Source: Klenkia terrae
Lineage (GTDB): Bacteria; Actinomycetota; Actinomycetes; Mycobacteriales; Geodermatophilaceae
Direction: 5' to 3'
Assembly: GCF_900491935.1 (NCBI RefSeq)
Contig: NZ_UEXK01000004.1
Location: 4,166,190 to 4,210,039, forward strand
DNA length: 43,850 nt
The position numbers and the translations under genes are program-made. Under the pieces are notes generated by a model that saw only the letters and a program-made list of their open reading frames with translations, was not told the DNA's origin and ran no database searches. The number at the start of each line of letters is the position of its first letter. The first letter of the stretch is position 1. Of the stretch, positions 15,690-22,748 are shown one piece after another.

Positions 15690-16088
15690 GTGACCTCCCC
15701 GGTGGACCCCGACGTCGTCGCGCTCGCCGAGCACGTCTTCGACCTGGCCCGCAGCGGCGGCACCGACGAGCTGCTCGCCTGCCTGGACGCCGGGGTCCCG
15801 GCCAACCTGACCAACGGCAAGGGCGACACGCTGTTGGTGCTGGCCGCCTACCACGACCACCCGGGCACGGTGGCCGCCCTGCTCGACCGCGGCGCAGACC
15901 ACGGCCGGGTCAACGACCGGGGCCAGACGGCGCTCGCCGCCGCGGTGTTCCGCCGGTCGGTGCCGTCGGTGACCGCGCTGCTGGCCGCCGGTGCGGACCC
16001 CGCGGACGGGTCACCCGACGCCCGGGCCACCGCGGCCTTCTTCGGCCTCGACGAGATGGCCGCCCTGCTGGACCGGCCGCCGGCATGA
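15690..16088 (+). CDS. Ankyrin-repeat protein
   Basis: This 132-residue cytoplasmic protein is built from about three ankyrin repeats. The pattern GDTLLVLAAYHDHPGTVAAL, then LLDRGADHGRVNDRGQTALA, then VTALLAAGADPADG shows the usual TALxxAAxxG / LLxxGADxN periodicity. Small ankyrin proteins mediate protein binding, and several act as immunity or inhibitor proteins. It overlaps the next gene by ATGA, which suggests a functional pair with the WapI-like protein. Confidence 0.85.
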   Translation: MTSPVDPDVVALAEHVFDLARSGGTDELLACLDAGVPANLTNGKGDTLLVLAAYHDHPGTVAALLDRGADHGRVNDRGQTALAAAVFRRSVPSVTALLAAGADPADGSPDARATAAFFGLDEMAALLDRPPA

Positions 16089-16549
16089 GGCTGGAGTCGG
16101 TGGACGGCGCGGTGCTGGACCTGCGCGTGCTCCGCCGGCAGACCCTCGAGGTCCGGGCGGTCGAGCTGGACCGGCCGGACTGGACGCAGACCCTGCTGCT
16201 CGTGCGCGGCGAGGTGCGCACCGCCGACGGCCGGCAGTGGGTGTTCCGCGAGCCCTGCCTGACCCCGTGGGACGGCCACCGGCTGGCCGGCTGGCTGCAC
16301 GCCGTGGCCGACCGGCCCGACGGCGTGCTGGGGGAGGGGCTGGTCTTCACCGACCCGTCGCTGTCCTGGGTGCTGGACGCCGCCCGGGAGGACCGCCGGC
16401 TGCTGCGGGTGCACCTGTCCGGGCCGGCGGCCTGGACCGACCCGGCGACCGGGTCGCGGCTGGGCGGCGGGGTGCCGCTGGACGTCGACGTGGACGCCCT
16501 CACCGTGGCGGCCCGGGACTGGGCCGCCACGGTGTCGGCGGGGGACTAG
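16085..16549 (+). CDS. WapI-like putative immunity protein
   Basis: This 154-residue protein has no signal peptide or membrane segment. The arrangement VRAVELDRPDWTQTLLLVRG, then WVFREPCLTPWDGHRLAGWL, FTDPSLSWVL and LLRVHLSGP resembles the WapI immunity family, which neutralises contact-dependent toxins. The match is by pattern only and is moderate. No toxin gene is adjacent, so it could be an orphan immunity gene or a housekeeping relative. ATG 16085 overlaps the ankyrin stop (ATGA). Its TAG stop shares CTAG with the convergent gene. Confidence 0.6.
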   Translation: MRLESVDGAVLDLRVLRRQTLEVRAVELDRPDWTQTLLLVRGEVRTADGRQWVFREPCLTPWDGHRLAGWLHAVADRPDGVLGEGLVFTDPSLSWVLDAAREDRRLLRVHLSGPAAWTDPATGSRLGGGVPLDVDVDALTVAARDWAATVSAGD

Positions 16550-16986
16550 CGGGACCGGACCAGCCGGCGGAGGAGCAGGACGGCGGCCGCGGCGCCGAGC
16601 AGCAGGCCGGGGCGCAGCCGCAGCCCGGTGGAGACGGTCGCCGCCACGGTGCGCACGGACCCCGGCCGGACGGCGGGGGACCCGGTGAGCACCCGCCCGG
16701 TCGGGGAAGAGACGCCGGCCCCGAGCTCGGCGATCCGGCCGCGCGGACCGGTGACGTCCAGGTGCAGCCCCTGCGCGGCGAGCACCCCGGCGAGCTCGCC
16801 GAGGGCTCCGGGACCGCGGCGCACGGTGACGCCGGCCGGACAGGGGATCCCGGCCGCCGCCCGCCACAGGGCCACCGGGTCCGACGCGTCGAGCACCAGG
16901 CGGGTGCCGTCGCCGGTCAGCCGGGCGGTGAGCCCGCCCGACTCCAGGGTGAGGTCGGCCCGGACGGCGAGCGGGCCGGTGGTCAT
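16546..16986 (-). CDS. Small tail-anchored protein of unknown function
   Basis: This 146-residue protein has no family I recognise. The first 110 residues are soluble and mostly beta-like (LTLESGGLTARLTGDGTRLV, DASDPVALWRAA). The end is a single hydrophobic segment (LLLGAAAAVLLL) followed by RRLVRSR, a typical C-terminal tail anchor with a basic cap. ATG 16986 overlaps the stop of the 72-residue gene by ATGA, so they are co-translated. The stop codon shares CTAG with the WapI-like gene. Confidence 0.65.
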   Translation of the reverse strand: MTTGPLAVRADLTLESGGLTARLTGDGTRLVLDASDPVALWRAAAGIPCPAGVTVRRGPGALGELAGVLAAQGLHLDVTGPRGRIAELGAGVSSPTGRVLTGSPAVRPGSVRTVAATVSTGLRLRPGLLLGAAAAVLLLRRLVRSR

Positions 16987-17201
16987 CCCTGGGAGACGCC
17001 CTCGGCGGTGGTGATGCGCAGGGTGCCGTTGAGCTTCCAGGTCGCGCGGGGCGCGTCGGCGCCGATCTCGCGGGGCACCTCGACGGTCATGTCGACGAAC
17101 TCGTAGTTGATGGCCGCACCCTTGCCGGTGAGGTAGGACCACATCTCCTTGCCCAGGTCGGCGAAGGTGCGGGTCTCGGTGGTGTCGCTCGGAGAGGTCA
17201 T
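16983..17201 (-). CDS. Conserved-looking 72-residue protein
   Basis: This protein of 72 residues includes TFADLGKEMWSYLTGKGAAI and NYEFVDMTVEVPREIG, then TWKLNGTLRITTAEG. It contains no membrane segment or Cys motif. The pattern of amphipathic helix followed by beta strands suggests a small folded domain, but I cannot name the family. It is the first gene of a two-gene operon with the tail-anchored protein (4-nt overlap), so the pair may form a small membrane-tethered complex. Confidence 0.65.
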   Translation of the reverse strand: MTSPSDTTETRTFADLGKEMWSYLTGKGAAINYEFVDMTVEVPREIGADAPRATWKLNGTLRITTAEGVSQG

Positions 17202-17240
17202 GCCGACCTGATGTCCGCCCAGCGCCACCAGCAAACACCG

Positions 17241-17280
17241 TTTACGCAGTTCTCTGCGTCGCGTAGCGTGGGAGCTCCCA
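17241..17280 (+). promoter_or_regulatory. Promoter with palindrome upstream of the RGCVC-like gene
   Basis: TTTACG (17241-17246) and TAGCGT (17264-17269) are spaced 17 nt apart, a good sigma-70-type promoter. A perfect 12-bp palindrome, TGGGAGCTCCCA (17269-17280), covers the expected transcription start and may be an operator. Confidence 0.5.
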
Positions 17281-17334
17281 GATCGGGGTGCACTCCCCAC
17301 CGCGCCGTCGTCCGGCGCAGTCAGGTCGTCCGCG

Positions 17335-17553
17335 TTGAGCACCCTCCCGACCACGACCGACACCCCCAGCAACACCCCCACCGCCACCCACGCCGAGGAC
17401 CCGGGCCAGGCGCTCTGCCCGGTGTGCCCGCACCCGCTGTCGGCCCACGACCGCATCTCCGCCCGGTACTGCGCGGCCAGCGCCGACCAGGTCGCCCGCG
17501 GTGTGCTGACCAACCCGGGGTGCAGCTGCCCCACGGGACAGCAGAACACCTAG
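17335..17553 (+). CDS. RGCVC-family-like small Cys protein
   Basis: This 72-residue protein has an N-terminal Thr/Pro-rich stretch and then CPVCPHPLSAHDRISARYC, the core of the actinobacterial RGCVC family of small putative metal-binding proteins. In most members the C-terminus reads RGCVC; here it is ARGVLTNPGCSC, a variant with extra residues. The start codon is TTG 17335, with a weak AGG about 9 nt upstream. Its TAG stop shares CTAG with the convergent spermidine-synthase-like gene. The function is unknown. Confidence 0.7.
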   Translation: MSTLPTTTDTPSNTPTATHAEDPGQALCPVCPHPLSAHDRISARYCAASADQVARGVLTNPGCSCPTGQQNT

Positions 17554-18218
17554 CCGCAGCGGGCCAGCAGGATCGCGTACTCGAACACCCGGCCCTCGCG
17601 CTCGACGGGGAGCACCAGCTGCTCGACGTCCCGGGTGCCCGGGGTGTCGGCCAGCCGCTCGAGCAGCGCCGGGGCCGGGTCGGCCGACCAGATGGCCAGC
17701 ACCCCGCCCGGGCGCAGGGCGGCCAGCGCCCGGGTCAGCCCGGCCGTCCCGTAGAGGCCGGCGTTCGAGCCGTGCACCAGGAACTCGGGTCCGTTGTCCA
17801 CGTCGAGCAGGACGACGTCGTACCGGCCCGGGGTGAACGCGCAGGCGACGTCGCCGGCCACCAGGTCCAGCCGGGGGTCCGCGGTGCTCCGCAGCCCCGG
17901 CAGCAGCCCGTCGGCGGCCCAGCCCAGCAGGGCGTCCTCGAGCTCCACCACGACCACCTCGGCCACCCCGGGGGAGCGCAGCACCGCCGCGGTGGTCCAG
18001 CCCAGGCCGAGCCCGCCGACCAGCACGGCCAGCTCGGCGCCGTCCACCCGGGCCAGCGCCTCGGTGGCCAGCGCGCGCTCGGTGGAGGTGTCCACGTCGT
18101 CCATCGCGAACACGCCGTCCACCACGAGCTCGGTCACGACCGCGCCGTCGTCGTCGGTCCGGCGCCACAGCGCGACCTCGCCGTGCGGCCCGCTGACCCG
18201 TCCCAGTTCCTCCCGCAC
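17550..18218 (-). CDS. Spermidine-synthase-like SAM-dependent methyltransferase fold protein
   Basis: This 222-residue Rossmann-fold protein has LAVLVGGLGLGWT as the nucleotide-binding glycine loop, VVVVELEDALLGW as the acidic strand 2, and VVLLDVDNGPEF as motif II. The last resembles the catalytic Asp loop of polyamine synthases. Actinobacterial proteins of this type are annotated as spermidine synthase-like, but many lack polyamine activity. The start is GTG 18218. It is divergent from the MFS gene at 18276. Confidence 0.78.
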   Translation of the reverse strand: MREELGRVSGPHGEVALWRRTDDDGAVVTELVVDGVFAMDDVDTSTERALATEALARVDGAELAVLVGGLGLGWTTAAVLRSPGVAEVVVVELEDALLGWAADGLLPGLRSTADPRLDLVAGDVACAFTPGRYDVVLLDVDNGPEFLVHGSNAGLYGTAGLTRALAALRPGGVLAIWSADPAPALLERLADTPGTRDVEQLVLPVEREGRVFEYAILLARCG

Positions 18219-18275
18219 CGGGTCGATCCTGCCGGGGCGGGAATGCCGTGTCGACGAGTGGTGTCATCGTGAGGC

Positions 18276-19574
18276 GTGAACTCCCGCCGCGCCTACGTCG
18301 TCTGGGTGGTCGGGCTGCTCGCCTACGCGGTCGCGGTCTTCCAGCGCGCCTCGCTGGGCGTGGCCGCCGTCGACGCCCAGGAGCGGTTCTCCGCCGGGGC
18401 GTCCGCGGTCAGCCTGTTCCTGGTCCTGCAGCTGGCCGTCTACGCCGGGTTGCAGGTGCCGGTCGGCATCGCCCTGGACCGCTTCGGCTCCCGCACGATG
18501 GTCGCCGCCGGAGCGCTGACCATGGCCGCCGGGCAGCTGCTGCTGGCCCACGCCACCGACGTGCCGACCGCGATCGCCGCCCGGGTGCTGGTGGGGGCCG
18601 GGGACGCGATGACGTTCATCAGCGTGCTGCGGGTGGTCACGCTGTGGTTCTCCGGGCCCACCGTCCCGGTGATCACCCAGCTCACCGGCATCCTCGGCCA
18701 GGTGGGCCAGATCGCGGCGGCCTACCCGCTGGTCCTCGCCCTGCACCACACCTCCTGGACGGCGACCTTCACCGGCGCCGCGGCGCTGGGGGTGCTGGTC
18801 GTCGTCCTGGTGGTCGCCGCGCTCAAGGACGCCCCGCCCGGCACCCCGGTGGCGCCGGTGGCCGGCTGGGCCGAGATCCGGGAGAACGTGGCCGGCGCCT
18901 GGCACGAGTCGGGCACCCGGATCGGGCTGTACACCCACCTGGTCACCCAGTTCTCCGGCACCGTGTTCGCGCTGCTGTGGGGCTACCCGTTCCTGGTGCT
19001 GGGCCAGGGGCTGTCCGCCGGCACCGCGGCCGGGCTGCTCACCCTGCTGGTCGTGGTGGGCATGGGCGTCGGCCCGCTGCTGGGCGCCCTGTGCGGGCGC
19101 TGGCCGCTGCGCCGGTCGGCCCTGGTGTTCGGCATCTCCGGGGCCACCATCACCGCCTGGACCGTCGTCCTGCTGTGGCCGGGCCGGGCCCCGCTCTGGC
19201 TGCTCGTGGTGCTGGTCGTCGTGCTGGCCACCAACGGGCCGGGCTCGATGATCGGCTTCGACTACGCCCGCACCTGGAACCCGGTGCACCGGCTGGGCAG
19301 CGCCACCGGTGTGGTGAACATCGGCGGGTTCGTCGCCTCGCTGCTGACCGTCCTGGCCGTCGGGGCGGTGCTCGACGCGCTCACCCCGGGCGCCTCCACC
19401 GACTACGACCTGGGCTCGTTCAAGGCCGCCTTCGCCGTCCAGTACCTGTTCTGGGCGATCGGGCTGGCCGGGGTGCTCACCCACCGCCGGCGGCTGCGCG
19501 ACCGCCTGGCCGGGGACGGCGTCGTCCTCACCCCGCTGTACACCGCGATGGCCAGCCGCATGCGGCGCCGGTGA
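18276..19574 (+). CDS. MFS transporter
   Basis: This is a 432-residue, 12-helix major facilitator protein. Helix 1 has VVGLLAYAVAVFQRASLGVA, and the loop after helix 2 has ALDRFGSRTM in place of the classical GxLaDrxGrrkv. The TWNPVHRLGSATGVVNIGG segment in the second half is typical of nitrate/oxalate-type MFS proteins annotated only as 'MFS transporter'. The substrate is unknown. GTG 18276 lies 5 nt after CATCGT, a possible -10 box for a leaderless start. The end overlaps the next gene by GTGA. Confidence 0.85.
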   Translation: MNSRRAYVVWVVGLLAYAVAVFQRASLGVAAVDAQERFSAGASAVSLFLVLQLAVYAGLQVPVGIALDRFGSRTMVAAGALTMAAGQLLLAHATDVPTAIAARVLVGAGDAMTFISVLRVVTLWFSGPTVPVITQLTGILGQVGQIAAAYPLVLALHHTSWTATFTGAAALGVLVVVLVVAALKDAPPGTPVAPVAGWAEIRENVAGAWHESGTRIGLYTHLVTQFSGTVFALLWGYPFLVLGQGLSAGTAAGLLTLLVVVGMGVGPLLGALCGRWPLRRSALVFGISGATITAWTVVLLWPGRAPLWLLVVLVVVLATNGPGSMIGFDYARTWNPVHRLGSATGVVNIGGFVASLLTVLAVGAVLDALTPGASTDYDLGSFKAAFAVQYLFWAIGLAGVLTHRRRLRDRLAGDGVVLTPLYTAMASRMRRR

Positions 19575-20218
19575 GCGTGCCCGCCGGGTTCTTCGCGCGG
19601 CACACCCGGCTGGTGCGCCCGCCGCTGGTGCCCGAGGTGGCGCTGCACCTGGCCGACGACGTCGCCGTCCTGTGGCAGGCCATGGAGGACCAGGGCCGGG
19701 TGGACGGCGTCCCGGGCCCGGGGGAGGCCTCGCCGTTCTGGGCGGCCGCCTGGGTCGGCGGGCAGGGGCTGGCCCGGTACGTGCTGGACACCCCCGGGCT
19801 GGTCGCCGGGCGCACGGTGCTGGACCTGGGCGCCGGCAGCGGCCTGGTCGCGATCGCGGCCGCCCTGGCCGGTGCGGAGCGGGTGCTGGCCAGCGACGTG
19901 GACCCGTACGCGCTGGCGGTGATGCCGCTCAACGCAGCCGCCAACGGCGTCGCGGTGGTCGAGCCGGTGGGCGACGTGCTGGACGACGACCTGCCGGAGG
20001 TGGACGTGGTGCTGGCCGGCGATGTGTTCTACGACCTGCGGATGGCCGACCGGGTCCGGCCGTGGCTGTTCACCGCCTGGGCGCGGGGGGCCGCCGTCCT
20101 GGTCGGCGACCCCGGCCGGTCCCAGCTGCCCGACGGGTTGCGGGAGGTCGCCGGGTACGACGTCCCCGACTCCGGGGTGGACGTCGCGCGCCGCACCACG
20201 GTGTGGCGACTGCCCTGA
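19571..20218 (+). CDS. Class I SAM-dependent methyltransferase
   Basis: This 215-residue protein has VLDLGAGSGLVAIAAALAGA (motif I) and ASDVDPYAL (motif II), followed by DVVLAGDVFYD, a post-motif typical of the ETFB-lysine/nicotinamide-N-methyltransferase-like group. The N-terminal ASPFWAAAWVGGQGLARYVL is also characteristic. The target is probably a protein lysine or small amine, but it cannot be fixed. It is translationally coupled to the MFS gene upstream. Confidence 0.82.
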   Translation: MSVPAGFFARHTRLVRPPLVPEVALHLADDVAVLWQAMEDQGRVDGVPGPGEASPFWAAAWVGGQGLARYVLDTPGLVAGRTVLDLGAGSGLVAIAAALAGAERVLASDVDPYALAVMPLNAAANGVAVVEPVGDVLDDDLPEVDVVLAGDVFYDLRMADRVRPWLFTAWARGAAVLVGDPGRSQLPDGLREVAGYDVPDSGVDVARRTTVWRLP

Positions 20219-20252
20219 GCCGAACAACACCTGTGGAACTCGACCCCGCCGC

Positions 20253-20282
20253 TTGTGTTCTTCTGTCACGGACTCGTAACGT
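20253..20282 (+). promoter_or_regulatory. Promoter of the riboswitch-controlled gene
   Basis: TTGTGT (20253-20258) and TAACGT (20277-20282) are spaced 18 nt. The TCACGGACTCGTAACGT context upstream of the aptamer resembles promoters of actinobacterial rpf-type cell-wall genes. Transcription would start about 45 nt before the riboswitch. Confidence 0.5.
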
Positions 20283-20331
20283 GGGCTTGTCCGGTCGGCC
20301 GCACCTCCCTCCCCGGGAGACCGCACCGGAC

Positions 20332-20484
20332 GCCGCTGAGTCACCGTCGGGGCAGCGCAGCCCACGGCACCAGGTGAATCGGGGACCCACCGCAGCACTG
20401 GGGTGAATCCGCCCGACCCGCTCCCGCGGGCCGAGCGGTAGGGCGTCTTCCTGCCCGAATCCGTCAGCTAACCCGGTAGGCGGC
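20332..20484 (+). promoter_or_regulatory. Cyclic di-AMP riboswitch (ydaO/yuaA class)
   Basis: The 320-nt gap before the transglycosylase gene holds a conserved RNA pattern: GCCGC (20332-20336) pairs with GCGGC (20480-20484) as the closing stem. Inside are GGGGACCCACCG, GGGGTGAATCCGC, GGTAGGGCGTCTTCCTGCCC and GTCAGCTAACCCGGTAGGCG, the hallmark blocks of the actinobacterial ydaO class. Such riboswitches bind c-di-AMP and turn off cell-wall hydrolase and potassium genes when c-di-AMP is high. The gene downstream is a cell-wall transglycosylase, which fits. The expression platform (about 20485-20538) is not obvious. Confidence 0.88.
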
Positions 20485-20538
20485 AGCACCGACCGACGTG
20501 GTCCGTGCACCCGGAAGACGAGGACCAGCCCCGCCCGC

Positions 20539-21366
20539 ATGAGCGCACGCCATTCCGCACGACCCGCCGGCCGCGACGGCCAGCAGCCCCTCCTCCGCGT
20601 CGGCACCATCACCGCCGAGTTCGAGGTGGTCCGCTCCGCCGAGGAGACGGTCGCCGCCGTCGCCCGCGGACGCCACCGCCTGGCCCCGGTCCGCCGTCCG
20701 GCGGTGTACCTGGCCGCGGCCGCCGCCGGCGCCGTCCTGGTCAACGTCCTGGTGGGCGGTGGACCCGCCGCCGAGGCCGACACCACGACCGAGCCCGCCG
20801 CGCAGGCCGTCAGCGTGGCCCAGCAGCTGGGCATCACCGCACCGGCCGACAGCACCGAGGCGGCCACCGAGCTGTCCGGGCACCTGCAGGAGCTGGCCGC
20901 CAGCCGCGCGCAGCGCGAGACCGACGAGGCCACCGCCGCCCAGGTGCAGGCCGCCGCCGACCAGGCCGCCGCCGACGCGCAGGCCGCCGCGGCCGCGCAG
21001 GCCGCCGCCGAGGCCGCGGCCGCCGCCCAGGCGCAGGCCGCCGCCGACGCCGAGGCCGCCGCGGAGAACGCCACCACGTCGGACTTCCACGACTACGCCC
21101 TCGCCCAGCTGGACGGCGACGCGAGCCAGTTCTCCTGCCTGCAGAACCTGTGGGGCCGGGAGTCGGGCTGGAACCCCGACGCGCAGAACCCCACCTCCAC
21201 CGCCTACGGCATCCCGCAGTTCCTGAACTCCACCTGGGCCGGCACCGGGATCGCCAAGACCTCCAACGGGTTCCGGCAGATCGACGCCGGGCTGATCTAC
21301 CTGGAGGAGCGCTACGGCTCGCCGTGCGGCGGCTGGGCGCAGTCGGAGGCCGTCGGCTGGTACTGA
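20539..21366 (+). CDS. Membrane-anchored transglycosylase-like (SLT/RPF-type) protein
   Basis: This is a 275-residue cell-envelope protein. A cytoplasmic N-terminus (1-52) leads to one membrane segment (about 54-72, VYLAAAAAGAVLVNVLVGG), then an Ala/Gln-rich coiled stalk (about 110-178). The C-terminal domain has the lytic-transglycosylase pattern CLQNLWGRESGWNPDAQN, TAYGIPQFLNSTWAG and QIDAGLIYLEERYGSPCGGW. The Glu in GRESGWN is the expected catalytic acid. It probably cleaves peptidoglycan glycan strands during growth or resuscitation and is controlled by the c-di-AMP riboswitch upstream. ATG 20539 is used, with GAGGA about 14 nt upstream. Confidence 0.88.
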   Translation: MSARHSARPAGRDGQQPLLRVGTITAEFEVVRSAEETVAAVARGRHRLAPVRRPAVYLAAAAAGAVLVNVLVGGGPAAEADTTTEPAAQAVSVAQQLGITAPADSTEAATELSGHLQELAASRAQRETDEATAAQVQAAADQAAADAQAAAAAQAAAEAAAAAQAQAAADAEAAAENATTSDFHDYALAQLDGDASQFSCLQNLWGRESGWNPDAQNPTSTAYGIPQFLNSTWAGTGIAKTSNGFRQIDAGLIYLEERYGSPCGGWAQSEAVGWY

Positions 21367-21402
21367 GTTTCCGCCCCCGGGGGCTCGGGGAACCGGGTCC
21401 CC

Positions 21403-21957
21403 ATGGCTGAACTCACCGGCAAGACCATCGCGCTGCTCGCCGCCAAGGGCGTCGAGTCGATCGAGCTCGAGGAGCCCCGCAAGGCCGTCGAGGCCGCCGG
21501 GGCGACCGTGCACCTGCTGTCGGTGCCCGACGGGGTCGAGGACGGCCGCGTGCAGGGCGTGGACGGCGACATCCACCCCGGGGCGACCTACCAGGTCGAC
21601 CACCTGGTGGCCGACGTGTCCGCGGCCGACTACGACGGGCTGCTGCTGCCCGGCGGCGCGGTCAACCCCGACACCCTGCGGCAGGACCAGGGCGCGCTGG
21701 CCTTCGTCTCGGCGTTCTTCGACGCCGGCAAGCCGGTGGCCGCGATCTGCCACGCGCCCTGGACGCTGCTGGAGGCCGGGGTGCTGGAGGGCCGCACGCT
21801 GACCTCCTACCCGAGCATCCGCGGCGACCTCCGCCGGGGCGGCGCGACGGTGGTCGACGAGGAGGTCTGCCGGGACGGCAACCTGGTCACCAGCCGGAAC
21901 CCCGACGACGTCCCGGCCTTCTCGCGGGCCGCCGTGGAGCTGTTCGCCGGCGCCTGA
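21403..21957 (+). CDS. DJ-1/PfpI family protein
   Basis: This 184-residue type 1 glutamine-amidotransferase-like protein has the Cys nucleophile in VAAICHAPWTLLEA (Cys116, His117), an early acidic residue in SIELEEPRKA that pairs with it in the family, and the YDGLLLPGGAVNPD loop. Relatives act as proteases, deglycases or protein-repair and stress proteins. ATG 21403 (MAELTGKTIA) lies after a GC-rich leader. The gene stands alone between the transglycosylase and YceI genes. Confidence 0.88.
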   Translation: MAELTGKTIALLAAKGVESIELEEPRKAVEAAGATVHLLSVPDGVEDGRVQGVDGDIHPGATYQVDHLVADVSAADYDGLLLPGGAVNPDTLRQDQGALAFVSAFFDAGKPVAAICHAPWTLLEAGVLEGRTLTSYPSIRGDLRRGGATVVDEEVCRDGNLVTSRNPDDVPAFSRAAVELFAGA

Positions 21958-22057
21958 CGGACGGCTGACCAGGGGTCGCGCGGGCCCCGGCTGTGCACGA
22001 CCGAGGTGCACCCGTCAGACTTGCAGGGTTTGCAACCCCCTGGGAGGACGGTCCACC

Positions 22058-22657
22058 GTGGCCAAGCACCGCGCCAGCCAGACCGGCGAGACCGATTTCG
22101 ACGACGCCACCACGGCGCTGGCCGACGTGTCCGGCGAGTACGCCGTTGACCTCGCGCACACCCGGATCGGCTTCCGGGCCCGGCACGCGATGGTGACCAC
22201 GGTGCGCGGCACCTTCACCGAGTTCGAGGGCAGCGCGCACCTGGACACCGCCGACCCCACGGCCAGCCGGGTCGAGCTGCGGATCGACGCCGGCAGCCTG
22301 GACACCGGTCAGGCCGACCGGGACGCCCACCTGCGGTCGGCGGACTTCCTCGACGTCGAGCAGTTCCCCGAGATCACCTTCGTGTCCACCGGGGTCGAGC
22401 AGACCGACGACGACGAGTACACCGTCACCGGCGACGTGACGATCAAGGGCCAGACCCGCTCGGTGGCCGTGGACTTCACGCTCACCGGCAGCGCGCTGGA
22501 CCCCTTCGGCAACACCCGGGTCGGCTTCGAGGGCGCCCTGGCGCTCAAGCGCAGCGAGTGGGGCCTGGTCTGGAACGCCGCGCTGGAGACCGGCGGCGTC
22601 CTGGTCAGCGACAAGGTCCAGCTCGAGTTCGACGTCTCGATCATCAAGCAGGCCTGA
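22058..22657 (+). CDS. YceI family protein
   Basis: This is a 199-residue lipocalin-like beta-barrel protein. The YceI pattern is clear: GEYAVDLAHTRIGFRARHAM, TFTEFEGSAHLD, RDAHLRSADFLDVEQFPEIT and VTGDVTIKGQTRSVAVDFTL. YceI proteins bind isoprenoid chains or other amphiphiles. This copy lacks a signal peptide and has a charged N-terminal extension, so it is likely cytoplasmic, as in many actinobacteria. The start GTG 22058 has GGGAGG about 10 nt upstream. The leader holds a small GGGTT/AACCC stem (22026-22038). A large hairpin follows the stop. Confidence 0.88.
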   Translation: MAKHRASQTGETDFDDATTALADVSGEYAVDLAHTRIGFRARHAMVTTVRGTFTEFEGSAHLDTADPTASRVELRIDAGSLDTGQADRDAHLRSADFLDVEQFPEITFVSTGVEQTDDDEYTVTGDVTIKGQTRSVAVDFTLTGSALDPFGNTRVGFEGALALKRSEWGLVWNAALETGGVLVSDKVQLEFDVSIIKQA

Positions 22658-22676
22658 GCACGTCACCGTACCGCCC

Positions 22677-22735
22677 AGCAAGGGAGCCCTTGCGCAACGG
22701 ATCCGTCGAGGACGTTGCGCAAGGGCTCCCTTGCT
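22677..22735. terminator. Long nested hairpin (bidirectional terminator)
   Basis: Two perfect 23-bp arms (22677-22699 and 22713-22735) enclose a 13-nt loop. Each arm is itself nearly palindromic (GCAAGGG-AG-CCCTTGC and GCAAGGG-CT-CCCTTGC). It lies between the convergent ends of YceI (22657) and the acyl-CoA dehydrogenase (22749). Besides termination, it could be a member of a dispersed palindromic repeat family. Confidence 0.75.
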
Positions 22736-22748
22736 CGTGCAGCAGGGG

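Noticed and set aside
17269-17280. TGGGAGCTCCCA considered as a terminator
   Set aside because: It has no loop and sits at the expected transcription start, so an operator is more likely.
20930-21080. GC-rich near-repeats in the transglycosylase gene, considered as a mobile repeat
   Set aside because: They are codons of an Ala/Gln-rich coiled stalk (AAADAQAAAAAQ type) and stay in frame.
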